From: Nipponacmea schrenckii | Lineage: Eukaryota; Mollusca; Gastropoda; Lottiidae | Direction: 5' to 3' | NCBI GenBank assembly: GCA_030562195.1 | Contig: JAUJPP010000005.1 | Coordinates: forward strand, 29,685,106 to 29,749,105 | DNA: 64,000 nt | In this document: positions 35,601 through 44,942 of the stretch, in pieces | How the letters are laid out: each line of letters opens with the position of its first letter | Numbering within the stretch: position 1 is the first letter of the stretch | Notes under the pieces: generated by a model | Databases searched by the model: none | Told to the model about the DNA's origin: nothing | Seen by the model: only the letters and a program-made list of their open reading frames with translations | Program-made: the position numbers and the translations under genes

Positions 35601-38433
35601 GAGGTCAAAGTAATATATTATTGTTTATGTGATGTATCGCCAAACAATTAGTTGAAAGGAACGGATTCGCTATGCATTTGACTAATTAAACTATAATCTC
35701 TTTAACAGCTTTTTTACAGCTGAGATAATCAGTAAAGGAGTGCACAGCTTACTGTCGAAATTTGTACTATCAAATCCTTCATGATCTGCTTTTGAATGTC
35801 AAAGTGAGAACTCCCTCTTGGTGAACTATGGCCTTTAAAATTTATTTGAAGGTGTGCCACACTTACCAGCTCATCTTCTGTACCTTTATTGAGAGTTATT
35901 TTGGTTAGTAGTATATTATTCAATGCACCTGAGTGGTCAGTGCTATCTGAAAAAAAGTGAAAATACAAACAAGGTAAAAGGTTATCTGCCAGGCATATAA
36001 ATATTATGTTTCTTATAAAATGAACTGAATGTATATCAAACTACTAAAGGAGTGGCCTTACCCATAACAAAGAGGTTTGGCTGTGTATGACTGTAATGGT
36101 TAAATTACATATTATAAGATCATATCCCCACTCAACTAAGAAATTTTAGCAAACACCAGTTAACAAAAAAGGAAAAAGGTCTGTATCTTTCACTCCAAAA
36201 ATGACAATATCTGCATAAAAACTTTATAATGAACCACCTGACACAATTCCCTCTTATTGGATGTAGTTGAAATGAGAATTAGCTTATAATATTAGATATA
36301 ATTACAAATATAATGCATGCATAAATTAAGAGATTTTAAAGTCACAGTCAACTGGTCAGACAATATTCAAACTCAGTACATTTTGTAGACCATTTCAAAA
36401 TTTTTCGTTCTGTTTCTTACAAACTTTTTTTAATTAAGTAATACAGTTAGGGTCTAAAGGTTTATGCATCTGTTTGATGGCACCACCAGCCAATAAAATT
36501 CTTTCCCCCTCCACACTGGGATATTCAAAAGCAATCTAAAACTTATTGGGGTCTTGTCTGAAGATATAAAAATTCCTCCTAAAGAAGAGCTTGTTGACAG
36601 TCACATACAGATCTTACTGACTTACTTATACTGTACTCCCTTAGTTGACCCTTCTACTCGTCTACTTGTTAATAGTTATCACATCTACAAACTGAGTTAA
36701 CCCATTATTATCAGTGAAATAACTTTAATCATTTATATGAGAATGAATTTAAATTTTATTAGAATGCTATTCGGTGCACCAGAATAGAAATAACAAATAA
36801 TGAACTGAGTACGGTATAAGTAAGTCAGGGGAGTTATGGTAATGACGTAATTCGTCGTTATCTTTGTCTGTATACATACAAACGATTTTGAGGCCATTAA
36901 CGTGGTCTGTATCTCTCTCTCTTTATATATACAAACACAATTGAAGCCGTTAAGCACTTTAACAACGGCTTCAATTTTGTCTGTATTTAATCAAAACGCA
37001 TATGAAGCTGTTATGCACTCCAACAACGACTTCAATTTGGTCTGTATTTTAATAAAACGAAGAGCCCTCGATAGCGCTTAACTATATCTATTCTTTTATT
37101 TCTCCTTTATAAAGCTATCTAGAAATGTTTTGAAAATGTCTTTATTACGTAAAATACACGTAGGCTTACTGTAACTTTTGTTTAAACTCTTTCGGGTTTA
37201 AGAATCTTTGATTTTGGCAAGATTTATAATTATTTTCATTTTAAACGTGCTAGGATTGCATTTTTAACAGGGTTGGGCATTCAAAGAACACCCTACCCAA
37301 ACACAAAGGTTTTATCGGCTATATTTTGTAATTTTGCTCGCATTATTTTTAAGTCTCTCATATTGTATTTCCATCAATCTTTATCTTAATTAGTCTTTTG
37401 TTTGTCATATTCTTTAATAAAGTTTCGTACTAATTAGATTAAGACCACAGCCTTTTTGAATAAGATATGCCTGTAGGCCTATATTCTGAAGTTTTCGACT
37501 GCATAACGGCTTCAACTGCGTTTTGATTAAATACTGTCCAAATTGAAGCCGTTGTTGGAGTGCATACCAGCTTCAACTGTGTTTTCTTGAAATACAGACC
37601 AAATTGAAGCCGTTGTTGGATTTCATAACGGCCTCAACTGCGTTTCGTTTAAATACAGACGAAATTGAAGCCGTTGTTGGAGTGCATAACGGCTTCAACT
37701 GCGTTTTATTAAATTACAGACCAAATTGAAGTTGTTGTTGGATTTCATGACGGCCTCAACTGCGTTTTCTTTAAATACAGACGAAATTGAAGCCGTTGTT
37801 GGAATGCATAACGGCTTCAACTGCGTTTTGATTAAATTCAGACGAAATTGAAGCCGTTGTTGGAGTACATAACGGCTTCAATTGTGTTTGTATATATATA
37901 TAGAGAGAGAGATACAGACCACGTTAATGGCCTCAAAATCGTTTGTATGTATACAGACAAAGGTAACGACGTAATTCGTCATTATCTAATCACGCGTCAA
38001 CTGAGCACAGCATTGACACTGAATCCACCTTTGTTCCTGTCACAAAATCCCAACCTTGTAGTCTAGAGAAGACTTTCAAGCTTTCAGAATCTGAATTAAT
38101 TTCTTATCTTATTTGTCAAAAGTGTAAAAGGACAATTTCTGTCATTTTTGTCAAAATGCTTTCTCTTTTCACGAGTCAAGGCCTAATCATGTAATTTCAG
38201 GAAGGAAATACAATTATAATGATTCTTTGTATTCCTAGGAACATTCTAAAACAAATGATACATTTGAAAAAGAAAAGATCTGTGAAGCCACATTGGTAAG
38301 CACAGGCCATATATTAGTAGGCCTACGGCTATTAGTATTGGTCGTGGTCAGAGGCAAAATCACTTGTCATTCATATTCATAATCATAGAAAGAAACATTA
38401 TTATTTTAAAAATATACCTGTATGGAGATTCAT
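14649..38433 (-). CDS. ATP13A2: P5B-type ATPase, ATP13A2-like polyamine transporter
   Basis: Thirty-one coding exons on the minus strand, in transcript order: 38418-38433, 35867-35946, 34781-34948, 34188-34249, 32560-32700, 32214-32291, 32011-32080, 31535-31669, 31203-31272, 30892-31023, 30058-30219, 29660-29817, 28408-28596, 25061-25122, 23902-24037, 23362-23454, 22976-23250, 22680-22804, 22274-22449, 21302-21346, 20118-20225, 19808-19887, 17593-17635, 17261-17370, 16753-16849, 16517-16589, 16151-16301, 15650-15798, 15449-15537, 15127-15216, 14649-14855. They total 1189 aa, and human ATP13A2 is about 1180. Landmarks: TGES (317-320), P5B signature PPALP (443-447), phosphorylated Asp 486 in DKTGTLT, KGAPE, GDGAND (861-866), [12 protein letters not shown] and a C-terminal [19 protein letters not shown] and YTNIPFL match ATP13A2 better than ATP13A3. 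The family exports polyamines from late endosomes and lysosomes. The 45-base exon 21302-21346 is the least certain; the first exon codes for only five full codons. Confidence 0.94.
17141..17206. repeat. Short tandem duplication in ATP13A2 intron
   Basis: A block of about 33 bases (ATTATTAATTGAATATTTTT, then TTATTGCTTCAAG) is present twice back to back with almost no change. Recent slippage-type duplication; no functional signal seen. Confidence 0.7.
17750..19140 (-). repeat. Interrupted copies of hairpin/GGGCGTAT repeat family
   Basis: It opens with GATAGCTTGCCAGGCAAC and TTATGCCCAC (the family 3' end, inverted). Units with CAATAACT...AAAACATT and ATCAAAATCCATTGAAAA follow, with a GTCTGTCCGTCAG run near 18090 and another family end (GGGCGTATATTACCTTGC) at 18566. 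It closes with GTTGACGGACCGACAGACAG and CAATATACAATCACATGAAT near 19078-19130. The part at 18185-18545 is unrelated and has repeated GTTTGATG/CATCAAAC words, so at least two elements are nested or abutting. All in an ATP13A2 intron. Confidence 0.6.
19215..19442. repeat. Cluster of GGCGGATCA motifs
   Basis: The decamer TGGCGGATCA or a close variant occurs six times at irregular spacing (about 19224, 19343, 19370, 19388, 19408 and 19428). The middle holds CTACTAGTTTCGACCGTATG then GGTCTCGTCAGGC, a phrase that looks like part of a retroelement 3' region. It is GC-richer than its surroundings. Type unknown. Confidence 0.45.
24094..24954 (-). repeat. Long copy of hairpin/GGGCGTAT repeat family, four internal units
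   Basis: Near-complete inverted counterpart of 5138-6172. It starts TTAACAAGTGGTTGTCTAGC and AAGATACGCCCAC, has four units marked by CAATAACTC at 24287, 24445, 24607 and 24768 (spacing 158-162), and ends with GGACGGACGGACAGGGGTGA then the hairpin TACGATCACATAATGTGGGCGTAT (in two parts TACGATCACAT and AATGTGGGCGTAT). One unit fewer than the copy at 5138. Intron of ATP13A2. Confidence 0.85.
25146..26410 (-). repeat. Related repeat with about 145-150-base units
   Basis: It begins AGATAGCTTGCCAGGCAAGG and TAATATACGCCCACTGGCAG, the family end. About six divergent units follow, marked by AATAGGGTTCATC (near 25494, 25786, 25923, 26068 and 26219) and by TTTCAAAAACAAGGGCAATA. Unit design (a CAATAA word, then a CAAGTT..GTCAAAATC word) parallels that of 5138-6172 but the sequence is a different subfamily. 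It ends where another GGCAAGG...ACGCCCACTGG end begins at 26392. Confidence 0.6.
26385..26900 (-). repeat. Hairpin/GGGCGTAT repeat copy interrupted by a MITE
   Basis: It starts AAGGCAAGGTAACATACGCC, continues with CAATAACTCAAAAAACATTC and CTTGACCACCATCTTATC, is broken by the TTAA-flanked element at 26524-26833, and resumes with TACTCTTACCAAGTTTAATC. The two halves read as one copy if the insert and one TTAA are removed. Confidence 0.6.
26524..26833. mobile_element. MITE-like element with TTAA flanks
   Basis: It starts AGGGATAATAGGTCTTAGCA and ends with the inverse (TCTAAGACCTATTATCCCT). TTAA flanks both sides (26520-26523 and 26834-26837), consistent with a TTAA target duplication as made by piggyBac-type transposases. 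It is 310 bases long, non-coding, and homologous in inverse orientation to 2303-2634. An internal palindrome (AAAAACACTTAAT/ATTAAGTGTTTTT) lies near 26660-26690. Confidence 0.8.
26925..27140. repeat. Three diverged tandem units (CTACCACACAGC)
   Basis: Segments starting CCTACCACACAGC or CCTACCGCACAGC, with GGCAAGGCAGGGGCGCTA and CCTGTAAGACCATT, recur near 26931, 27043 and 27111. A run of TTTAAATATTTCAAAATATT separates the first two. Minor intronic repeat. Confidence 0.5.
27250..28352. repeat. Two or more truncated hairpin/GGGCGTAT repeat copies
   Basis: (GACG)n runs are seen at 27290-27308 and a GTCCGCCTGTCGG run near 28252. Hairpins carrying ...ATGTGGGCGTAT lie at 27612-27632 and ...ACGTGGGCGTAT at 28335-28351. 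A GATAGCTTGCCAGGCAAGAT end lies at 27771. Internal words CAATAACTCAAA and CCATTGAAAATTGTAGCTTC occur between them. These are pieces in both orientations inside the same ATP13A2 intron, just before exon 28408-28596. Confidence 0.6.
28672..29440. repeat. Possible DNA-element remnant with internal 46-base duplication
   Basis: The left side has ACTCAGAGACCACTCAAGAG and GTTGGTCTCTTATGAGAGG. The right side has GGTGGGCTCTTAATAAAGGT and GGTCGTATGAGCAGG, weakly inverse in theme. Inside, a 46-base block starting TTATAATAATCGTCAATTCA is tandemly doubled at about 29092-29183 with one or two changes. Ends and class are uncertain. Confidence 0.4.
30325..30860. repeat. Intronic tandem repeat (CAGCTGATAAG-type)
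   Basis: Words such as TTGTCAGCTGATAAGTACTA, ACATCTCAGCTGATGAGTAT and TTTGACAAGTCAGTTGATAA alternate, with a longer period of about 130 bases (compare 30466 and 30598). Copies are 80-90% alike by eye. It fills most of the intron between ATP13A2 exons 30058-30219 and 30892-31023. Confidence 0.6.
36842..37982. mobile_element. 1.1-kb element with long TIRs and subterminal palindromic repeats
   Basis: The left end ATGACGTAATTCGTCGTTAT and the inverse of the right end (ATGACGAATTACGTCGTTAC) begin TIRs that stay over 90% matched for about 150 bases, including a (TC)n run and ATACAAACGATTTTGAGGCC. A TA lies outside each end (36840-36841 and 37983-37984), fitting a TA target duplication. Inside the TIRs are units of about 61 bases, each holding the palindrome TGAAGCCGTT...AACGGCTTCA: about two on the left and six to seven on the right (37495-37880). 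The middle (about 37060-37490) is unique and non-coding. Located in ATP13A2 intron 1. Confidence 0.85.
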
Positions 38434-38640
38434 ATTTATCTTTATAATATCTGTAACGCATGTTAATATCAAACCATGTTTAATTCTTGATCAAATGTGA
38501 CAGAAATATTAAGCTAAGACATTCGTAGATACAGCACAGGTCGCATTCACTGAACTATTATCTATATCTCACGTCAACAACCGGAGTTTGACGTAAACCG
38601 GAAGTAAGTTATTTTAGTTGGCTGTTCTGTGAATCAATCT
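38434..38640 (-). promoter_or_regulatory. Probable ATP13A2 5' UTR and promoter with two upstream ATGs
   Basis: Upstream of the start codon on the minus strand there are two other ATGs. One, at 38477, is followed at once by TGA. The other, at 38461, opens a short frame that runs through the first splice site and ends at TAG at the start of the next exon, overlapping the ATP13A2 start in another frame. Further upstream, ACCGGAAGT (around 38597-38605, plus strand) matches an ETS/GABP core and two TGACG-type words lie close by (CACGTCAAC and TTGACGTAA). No TATA box. Confidence 0.4.
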
Positions 38641-39290
38641 ACCTCCTGTGTAAATGAGGATTTTATGGAAGAGCATCTGTGTTAAAATAAATGCTCAAAG
38701 GTCTTTTCGTTTAAATGCAGTCTTGACATGTACCTTTCCAACTCCCTTAAAACGGGGGTTTTAAACGAATCCACTAAACTTTGATATATTTGGAAAGATG
38801 GATGCTTTTGTAGTTCAGTCATTCCAATCCCCTTGCACCATTCACATTCATGACCCACGCTGGCAATAAAAATGAAAAAAAAAAATTATTATTCAGACTG
38901 TCCAAAACGGTGTCTTTTTATATATTGCGAAAAAATCGTCTGGAATAGCACCTCTCACTTAATTTACTGAAAGCAATTCCACAAGCTGCTTCAAAATTTA
39001 TTTTTTAGATCAGTTTAAAAAAAAAGAGATGAACAGTATAAATATAAGTTGAATACAGGGAAATAATTGTAATAAAATTGATATTAATTTTGAATATAAA
39101 AATTTTTGAATATAATTCTTAATAAATAGGCCTACTCCTTATCAAACTGCCCCTCTACCAAAATTTAGGGTCGATAATTATGGAACGACACCAATCGAAT
39201 GTGCAAATGGAACAATGCGTCGGAAAGTAAGTCAAACACATTACGACATTGCTCTCAATGATACGGTAATAAAACTATTTAAGAGCATTA
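38640..39290. other. Intergenic stretch with a dispersed repeat fragment
   Basis: Nothing coding. Bases 38740-38850 (CTTTGATATATTTGGAAAGA, then TTGTAGTTCAGTCATTCCAA) are the inverse of a sequence seen again at 49065-49140 and 55030-55125 (ATGATGGTATGATT..AACTACAAAA..CATCTTTCCAAA), so this is one copy of a low-copy interspersed repeat. Confidence 0.45.
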
Positions 39291-39293
39291 AAA

Positions 39294-41088
39294 CCTAAAG
39301 TCTATGCTATGCAAAAATGTTTAATTCATTAATGTTATGTAGATAATACAGATATTTTGTGTTATAGGTTATAAGAACTGCGTAAAAATTCATATGTTTC
39401 ATGTTTAAAGTGAAAAGATAAAACACTTGTAACAAAAGTTAAATGTTTAAATTTCACACTAAACCTCGTAGATAATTTTTTGTCTGCAATCGCTTTCCAT
39501 AAAACATTTGACCTTCTGAACTTTTCAAATAAATGAATTCTCAATATAGGTTTAATTGGCTGCCACCATCTAGTTTTTGTAGAAAGTTTTTTTGAAAGTT
39601 AAATTCAATTATTTGTATGTTTTTAATTTTCAAATTTTTATAAATATAACAGACACTTATCATGGCTTAAGTATTTCATATTTATTTCTCGAATGCAGTA
39701 ACCTTGCCAAGAACTTTGAACAGTGGCAAGTTACAACTAAAGCAGTCCATGCAAAGTGCTTCAGATCAAAGTTGTTTCTGAGCGGGATTTCTTTTAATTA
39801 ATTAATAAGTTACTACAGCGTGAGGACAAAATGTATCAGTTTCAATTACATGTAGTTAAATTTCGTTTAACATGTAATATGATTAACTTCTGATTGCACC
39901 AAAATAGTTGAGATTGAGCCAATTTTTTCCTTCAAAAGTTTCGCGGGCTAAAGCTTACTTTTTTGTTTAATGATAGAGAGAGACTATATGAGCTGTGGAG
40001 AAAATTAAAGGCAAGACAAACAAAAGTTTATGGCATAAATTACTCGTCTGGCCATATGGATTTACAAAATATATAGTTTGTGATACTTTCTACCATAAAT
40101 GAGATCGGTATGATCAAAATATTTCAGTGTCTATTTATAAGTTTTCTAACATGGCAAATTTAATTTTGCATCTTTTAATTAAAAAGGTTCTACATTTTAT
40201 TAACAACCACCACTTTTTTTAGAAATTGCCTTTCGCCAATAAAATTTCTCATTATCTCAGAAATACTGAAAGAAAATGCAATTCCCCAGTAAGTTTAAAA
40301 TTTCGAATTCCAGTACCGTCCGAATTGTCCGAATTGGGTCAGAAAAGACTAAAGATCGAAACTAAATTCCCTCAATATGTCGTGCACAATTTCACGATCA
40401 AAACATTTTACGTCAAAAAAAAAAAGAATATTTCAAAAAAGAGATTTTCTTTGGCTAACCAAATTCTCTATTCTTGTATTCAGCTATTCTATTTCTTTTG
40501 AGATAATTGAATAATGATGTATATCAATTGATATGACTTAATTTGTTAATACCTGTATAATGAAAACTTTGTGGTCTGTGAACCGATATGTCTTCCCATT
40601 TCCTCCCTTGATCACGAGCCTTATTGTTATAACAAGGCATGAGTTCAGGAGAGAATTCAGATTTGAATAGTAGAAGTTTTAAACTCGTGGTTCTTGCACT
40701 TCCTTTTATAACCAGGCAACATCTCAACCCTCGTTTTTTTTTAAATCAGAAAATGTCCTAATTGATAAGAGGGGCTAATTGGTGAAGATTGGAAGCATAT
40801 CTAAACTGCTTCGTAGCATTTCGTCTAAAAGACCGATAGACTATTTAGGGAGCCATATTCAATCTAAAACTTAAAAAGAGATATTTTGATTTTACAAAAG
40901 AAAATCGCTATAAAAATATTCGTTATTTGACGTAAAATTTCTTTTCACTTTAAACATGAAACACATGAATTTTTACGTATTTCTTTTTAAATATAACACA
41001 AAATATCTGTATTAACTACATAACGCATAGAGTTATTTATAACTCTATGACATAACGTTAATGAATTAGACAAAGCATAGCCTTTAGG
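39294..41088. mobile_element. 1.8-kb element bounded by long inverted repeats
   Basis: Left arm 39294-39418 and right arm about 40930-41088 are inverse to each other. Shared words are CCTAAAG(T/G)CTATGC, TAATTCATTAA(T/C)GTTATG, ATACAGATATTTTGTGTTAT and CGTAAAAATTCAT then GTTTCATGTTTAAAGTGAAA. The right arm carries an extra small palindrome (AGAGTTAT..ATAACTCT near 41028-41047). The interior holds no recognisable transposase; a 91-codon open frame at 40226-40501 has no identifiable family. Probably a non-autonomous DNA element; no clear target duplication. Confidence 0.65.
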
Positions 41089-41162
41089 CACTACTCCCCT
41101 TCCATAAAACTAGCTTCTACCACCAAGTCCTTATATATAACTTTATGGTCAATGGTTTGTCT

Positions 41163-41242
41163 CATGTTCCTTCTGTAACGTTTGGATATAAACATGAGCC
41201 ATATATATATCCAAACGTTGCTTTAGGAACATGTGGTTTGTC
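41163..41242. repeat. Hairpin with about 28-base arms upstream of ANKRD40
   Basis: CATGTTCCTTCTGTAACGTT then TGGATATA, a short loop (AACATGAGCCATATA), and the inverse arm TATATCCAAACGTT then GCTTTAGGAACATG. The arms differ at only a few positions. It lies about 170 bases before the ANKRD40 start codon, so it could fall in the promoter or 5' UTR. Confidence 0.6.
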
Positions 41243-41411
41243 TACGCTTCGACGAATGGTCGTTAAAGACAGGAATGGTCTGGGTATCAGAGCCTATACT
41301 AAATTTAGCTATTTTTACCTTCTGAGAAAAGAGCATGTAAGGGGAACGACTCTTATTTTAAAAAATATTTTGTAATTTACAATCGAAATAATTTTCATAG
41401 AACAATTTATA

Positions 41412-42191
41412 ATGGATCAGAGTTCAGAAAGGGAAGAACGTTTAAGAGAAGCTGCTAGTATAGGAGATATTGACACTGTGAAACGTTTATGCGAAATTGC
41501 AGACATAAACTCCAAAAATAGCATAAATGGATGGACTGCTCTTCACTGGGCAGCTAAAAGAAATCACTCGAAAATTGTTGAAGTGTTGCTTGAGAAAGGT
41601 GCCGACCAAACTATCCCAAATAATAAGGGAGAAACAGCACAACAGTTAACTAAAAATGTAGCGGTTTTGGAACTATTTGGAATAAGTGAAAATGATAATT
41701 TAAAAGCAGATGTCAATGAATTACCAATTACCCCTAATTACTTGGCAAATCCTCAATTCCCATATGTTCAAAACAATTCTGCCCCAAATGTTTCAAAAAA
41801 CACAGGGTCAATATCCAATTCTGCAAGTAGCAGTAGTAGTGGGGTGTCATCTGCTACAAATGGTTATAATGGTGAACTTGTTATGAAAGCAAGGGTAGCC
41901 AATATGGAAGAAACAGATTTTATTGAGATTGACTTTGAGAAACAGAAATTGACATTTTCAGAATTGATTCAGTTACTGTGTGCAGAATTAAATGTTGACC
42001 CCAAACTTATTCACAAAGTTAGAAAATTGCCAAATACTATTATTCGCAATGATAGGGATGTGTCCAGACTTGTGAACTTTCAAGAAATTGAACTTGTCCT
42101 CAGTAATAAACTTAAAAGTGCTCTTCCTAAATCATATGGGAATTTTAACGGAATTGGATCAAATATCAAACAAGAGCACATTTTATACTAA
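41412..42191 (+). CDS. ANKRD40: Ankyrin repeat domain-containing protein 40-like, single exon
   Basis: Uninterrupted 259-codon frame. Residues 6-80 are ankyrin repeats: ERLREAASIGD, INGWTALHWAAKRNH and VEVLLEKGAD. PNYLANPQFPYV (about 109-120) matches a conserved patch of ANKRD40. A Ser/Asn-rich linker follows, then the C-terminal domain (about 156-232) with NMEETDFIEIDF, KVRKLPNT, RDVSRL and FQEIELVL. Human ANKRD40 is about 368 aa, and most of the difference is the shorter linker here. The cellular function is poorly known, so I assign none. The start is the first ATG of the frame; upstream in-frame codons give no family similarity. The lack of introns is notable because ANKRD40 is, to my knowledge, multi-exonic in vertebrates; a retrocopy or intron loss is possible. 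Neighbours are ATP13A2 (divergent) and a P450 (convergent). Confidence 0.9.
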   Translation: MDQSSEREERLREAASIGDIDTVKRLCEIADINSKNSINGWTALHWAAKRNHSKIVEVLLEKGADQTIPNNKGETAQQLTKNVAVLELFGISENDNLKADVNELPITPNYLANPQFPYVQNNSAPNVSKNTGSISNSASSSSSGVSSATNGYNGELVMKARVANMEETDFIEIDFEKQKLTFSELIQLLCAELNVDPKLIHKVRKLPNTIIRNDRDVSRLVNFQEIELVLSNKLKSALPKSYGNFNGIGSNIKQEHILY

Positions 42192-42539
42192 GACAACCTC
42201 CTAATATATAAAGTTCTTTTTTTATATTCATAATATTACAATTAAGTAATGTTTGCGAGGTTACTTTCTAAATGTTTACTTATTAGCTTATATATAATGC
42301 ATTGAAGTGTATCTCTAGTATCAAAGGATGTTAACAGATTGTTTATCATTTCACATTTCAATTTTATTCTGTTATAAAACTGGTATTTATTTAATTAAAA
42401 ATCTTAATGTCAATATTTTTTCTCCTTTTTAGAAGCGTATCCTCTCAATGGACATTAAATCCCTTTATTATTCCTGGTGCAAGTATCTGTGGTGTGTTAG
42501 GTAATCGCTTCATATAGATAGGTTCATGTTCTGCCTAAA

Positions 42540-43010
42540 GTTGAAACTACCACTTTGATCAAAATCTCATCAACATACATGATGGCACCAAATTTCATTC
42601 AATTCAGATGAAAAATATAGTCTCTATCATGTTCACATGCCAATTTCTAAGGCAATAACTCAAATATTGTTCAATATCGAACTTGTTAAAGATCCCATCA
42701 ATATAAATGATCACACTGTATTTCATTCAATTCATATGAAAACTATAGTCTGTATCTCGTTTTGACTCATTTTGACTAAGTCAAGGGGAATAACTAAAAA
42801 GCTGTCCATTGAAAAATCGTCAATATCAAACTTGTCCAGAATTTCATCAATATACTTGTCAACACCAAATTTCAATCAAATCATATAAAAACTGTAGTAT
42901 TTATCGCGTTCACAAGCCAAACTCGACACATTTTGAGTAGTTGGCAATAACTCAAAAATCGTTCATAATAAGATCGTCAATAGTGAACTTGTCCAAATTC
43001 TCAGCCATGA
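42540..43010 (-). repeat. Degenerate copy of hairpin/GGGCGTAT repeat family
   Basis: Internal units only: CAATAACTCAAA, GAACTTGTTAAAGATCCCAT, CATCAATATAAATGATCACA, ATTTCATTCAATTCAGATGA and GTCTCTATC recur with a period near 150-160. The terminal hairpin and GGGCGTAT end are missing. It lies 350 bases after the ANKRD40 stop codon and may be in its 3' UTR. Confidence 0.65.
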
Positions 43011-44725
43011 CCTAATATTCACTTAAGATGGAAATGCCATTGCCGATCTCCACATTCTGTCTGACAATAGTGACCATTGCATGCTACAATAATCCTGACA
43101 TTTGCATCCGAAACGCCGAGAACCGATAAAACCAAACCAATACCCGGATACTACAAAAGGACCATAGAAAGATGAGAAAAAACTTAGTTCAAAACGACAG
43201 GACCAACTAACTCCATCCTATGTACACTAAAACAACATGGTCTACAATACAAGACAAAATCAACAAAAAAAATATGTGACCATATGCGAACCACTAAACC
43301 AAATAAGCAGAAAAATAAAGGGAAATTATGGTTTAACATATAAGTCATTACATCCCTCCGAGATAAACTCAAGTGCTGGTACAGCTATTCGAAAAATAAG
43401 ACCTACCTAAATTAGGAAAGATATAGAGATTCAAAGAACCAAGCCATAAGTAGCCTACCCAAAGAAAGGCACTAAGAGAAAGGCAACAATGACAGAAACT
43501 CCACACCCATACCAACTATTGCAAACAAGATTTATACACCAAAGCTGGAAACAAGATAACAGCCGACAATTCTTCGGAAACTAGAAAAATTAAAGATGGG
43601 TTCCCTCAATTAGAGCCAAGTAAGCTTACCAATTGATTAGTTGGGGTTTCTTATGATTAATCCATGTATTCTCAAGTTCAAAAGACCTATGTGGACGTAG
43701 AAATGCTTGTGGAATCCATTTGACGCTAAATTTAGACTCCATGTTTGTTCATGTGACCAAATGACGTCATAATGAAGGGTATAAGAATTCATTTTGTATT
43801 TTATTATTAGTGATTTAAAACTTATTTAAATTAATTCATAATGTTTTTACACAGTGATATTTAAACGTTTTATTGCCTTTTGCGAGAGATAATAAATGGA
43901 ATACCAAAATGCCATTGTTGTTGTGGAAAATATTAAGGAATGTGGGCAAGTACGCATGCGTGCATACTTAACAACCACAGCGTCCGGTTATGTACCGAAT
44001 TAACGAACTGGATGATCAAAAAAAAAGATCAACGACATTTGAGACTTGACGTACAATACCTATGGCAGTACCCTACCGAGGGAAATCCCGTCATAATTAG
44101 CCTAATTACGAGTTAATCAAGGGCTTGTGGGACCATCTGGTATTTTTCCCAGTCATTAGAACACCTCTACTTTCTATTATTATAAGTATTACCGGTCCAA
44201 TTATGGTATATATATGTATATATATGAAAATAAGGGAACTCTTCTTTAAACACTACCAAATCTCCAGGACCAGATGGAATACATCCTAAAGTTTTAAAAG
44301 AACTAGGAACAGAACTAATAAGACCAAATTACTCTTTAGAAGATCTCTAGTAGAACGCACCCTACCAGAGGCATGAAAACAGCTATAATGTAGTACCTAT
44401 ATTCAAATAAGGAAAGAAGACGGACACGATCAACTGCAGACCAATCAGCTTAACCAGCATTATATATAAGACGATGACTGAGAGATGCCATCATGTTGTA
44501 CTTGGAATCTAACGATCTACTTACAATCAACCAGTTTGGCTTCAGGTCTCACAGATCTACCTCAACCCCACTTCTCGACTAGGCCTATGTTACCAAACAA
44601 GTCGACAACTCCAACCCGATCGATGTATTATATTCTGACTTCAAGAAAGCTTTCGACAAAGTTCCGCACACAAGATTACTCCTGAAACTTGAATCTCTTG
44701 GTATCACAGGCCGTTTGACATTGTG
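43010..44725 (+). pseudogene. Decayed LINE (CR1/L2-like reverse transcriptase relic)
   Basis: Broken reading frames carry LINE landmarks. An endonuclease-end phrase (LSDNSDHCM) lies near 43055. Reverse transcriptase starts with TKSPGPDGIHPKVLKELGTE (about 44253). VVPIFK, then CRPISLTSIIYKTMTER follow (about 44390-44485), and shifted frames give NQFGFRSHRSTS and DFKKAFDKVPHTRLL (about 44530-44670). Many stops and frameshifts make it inactive. The last 255 bases are inside the 974-base tandem duplication. Confidence 0.7.
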
Positions 44726-44942
44726 TAACATTAATGACAAACAAATCCATTCTACCCAAACATTAATTATTTGATATACTTAAAATACATCAGGTTTGAA
44801 TAACAATTTACCTTGGTGGTGTTTCTATATCGCTATAGGTAATTGGGCGAGCAAAGGCCACACAATTTTCCAGGGGACCACAGGCGATTCTATCACTATA
44901 TTATGTAATATGTTTAGCAATAGAACCAAAATCAAAATGCAT

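Noticed and set aside
40226..40501. 91-codon plus-strand frame inside the 1.8-kb inverted-repeat element
   Set aside because: Composition is low-complexity at the end (poly-Lys from an A-run) and there is no transposase signature.
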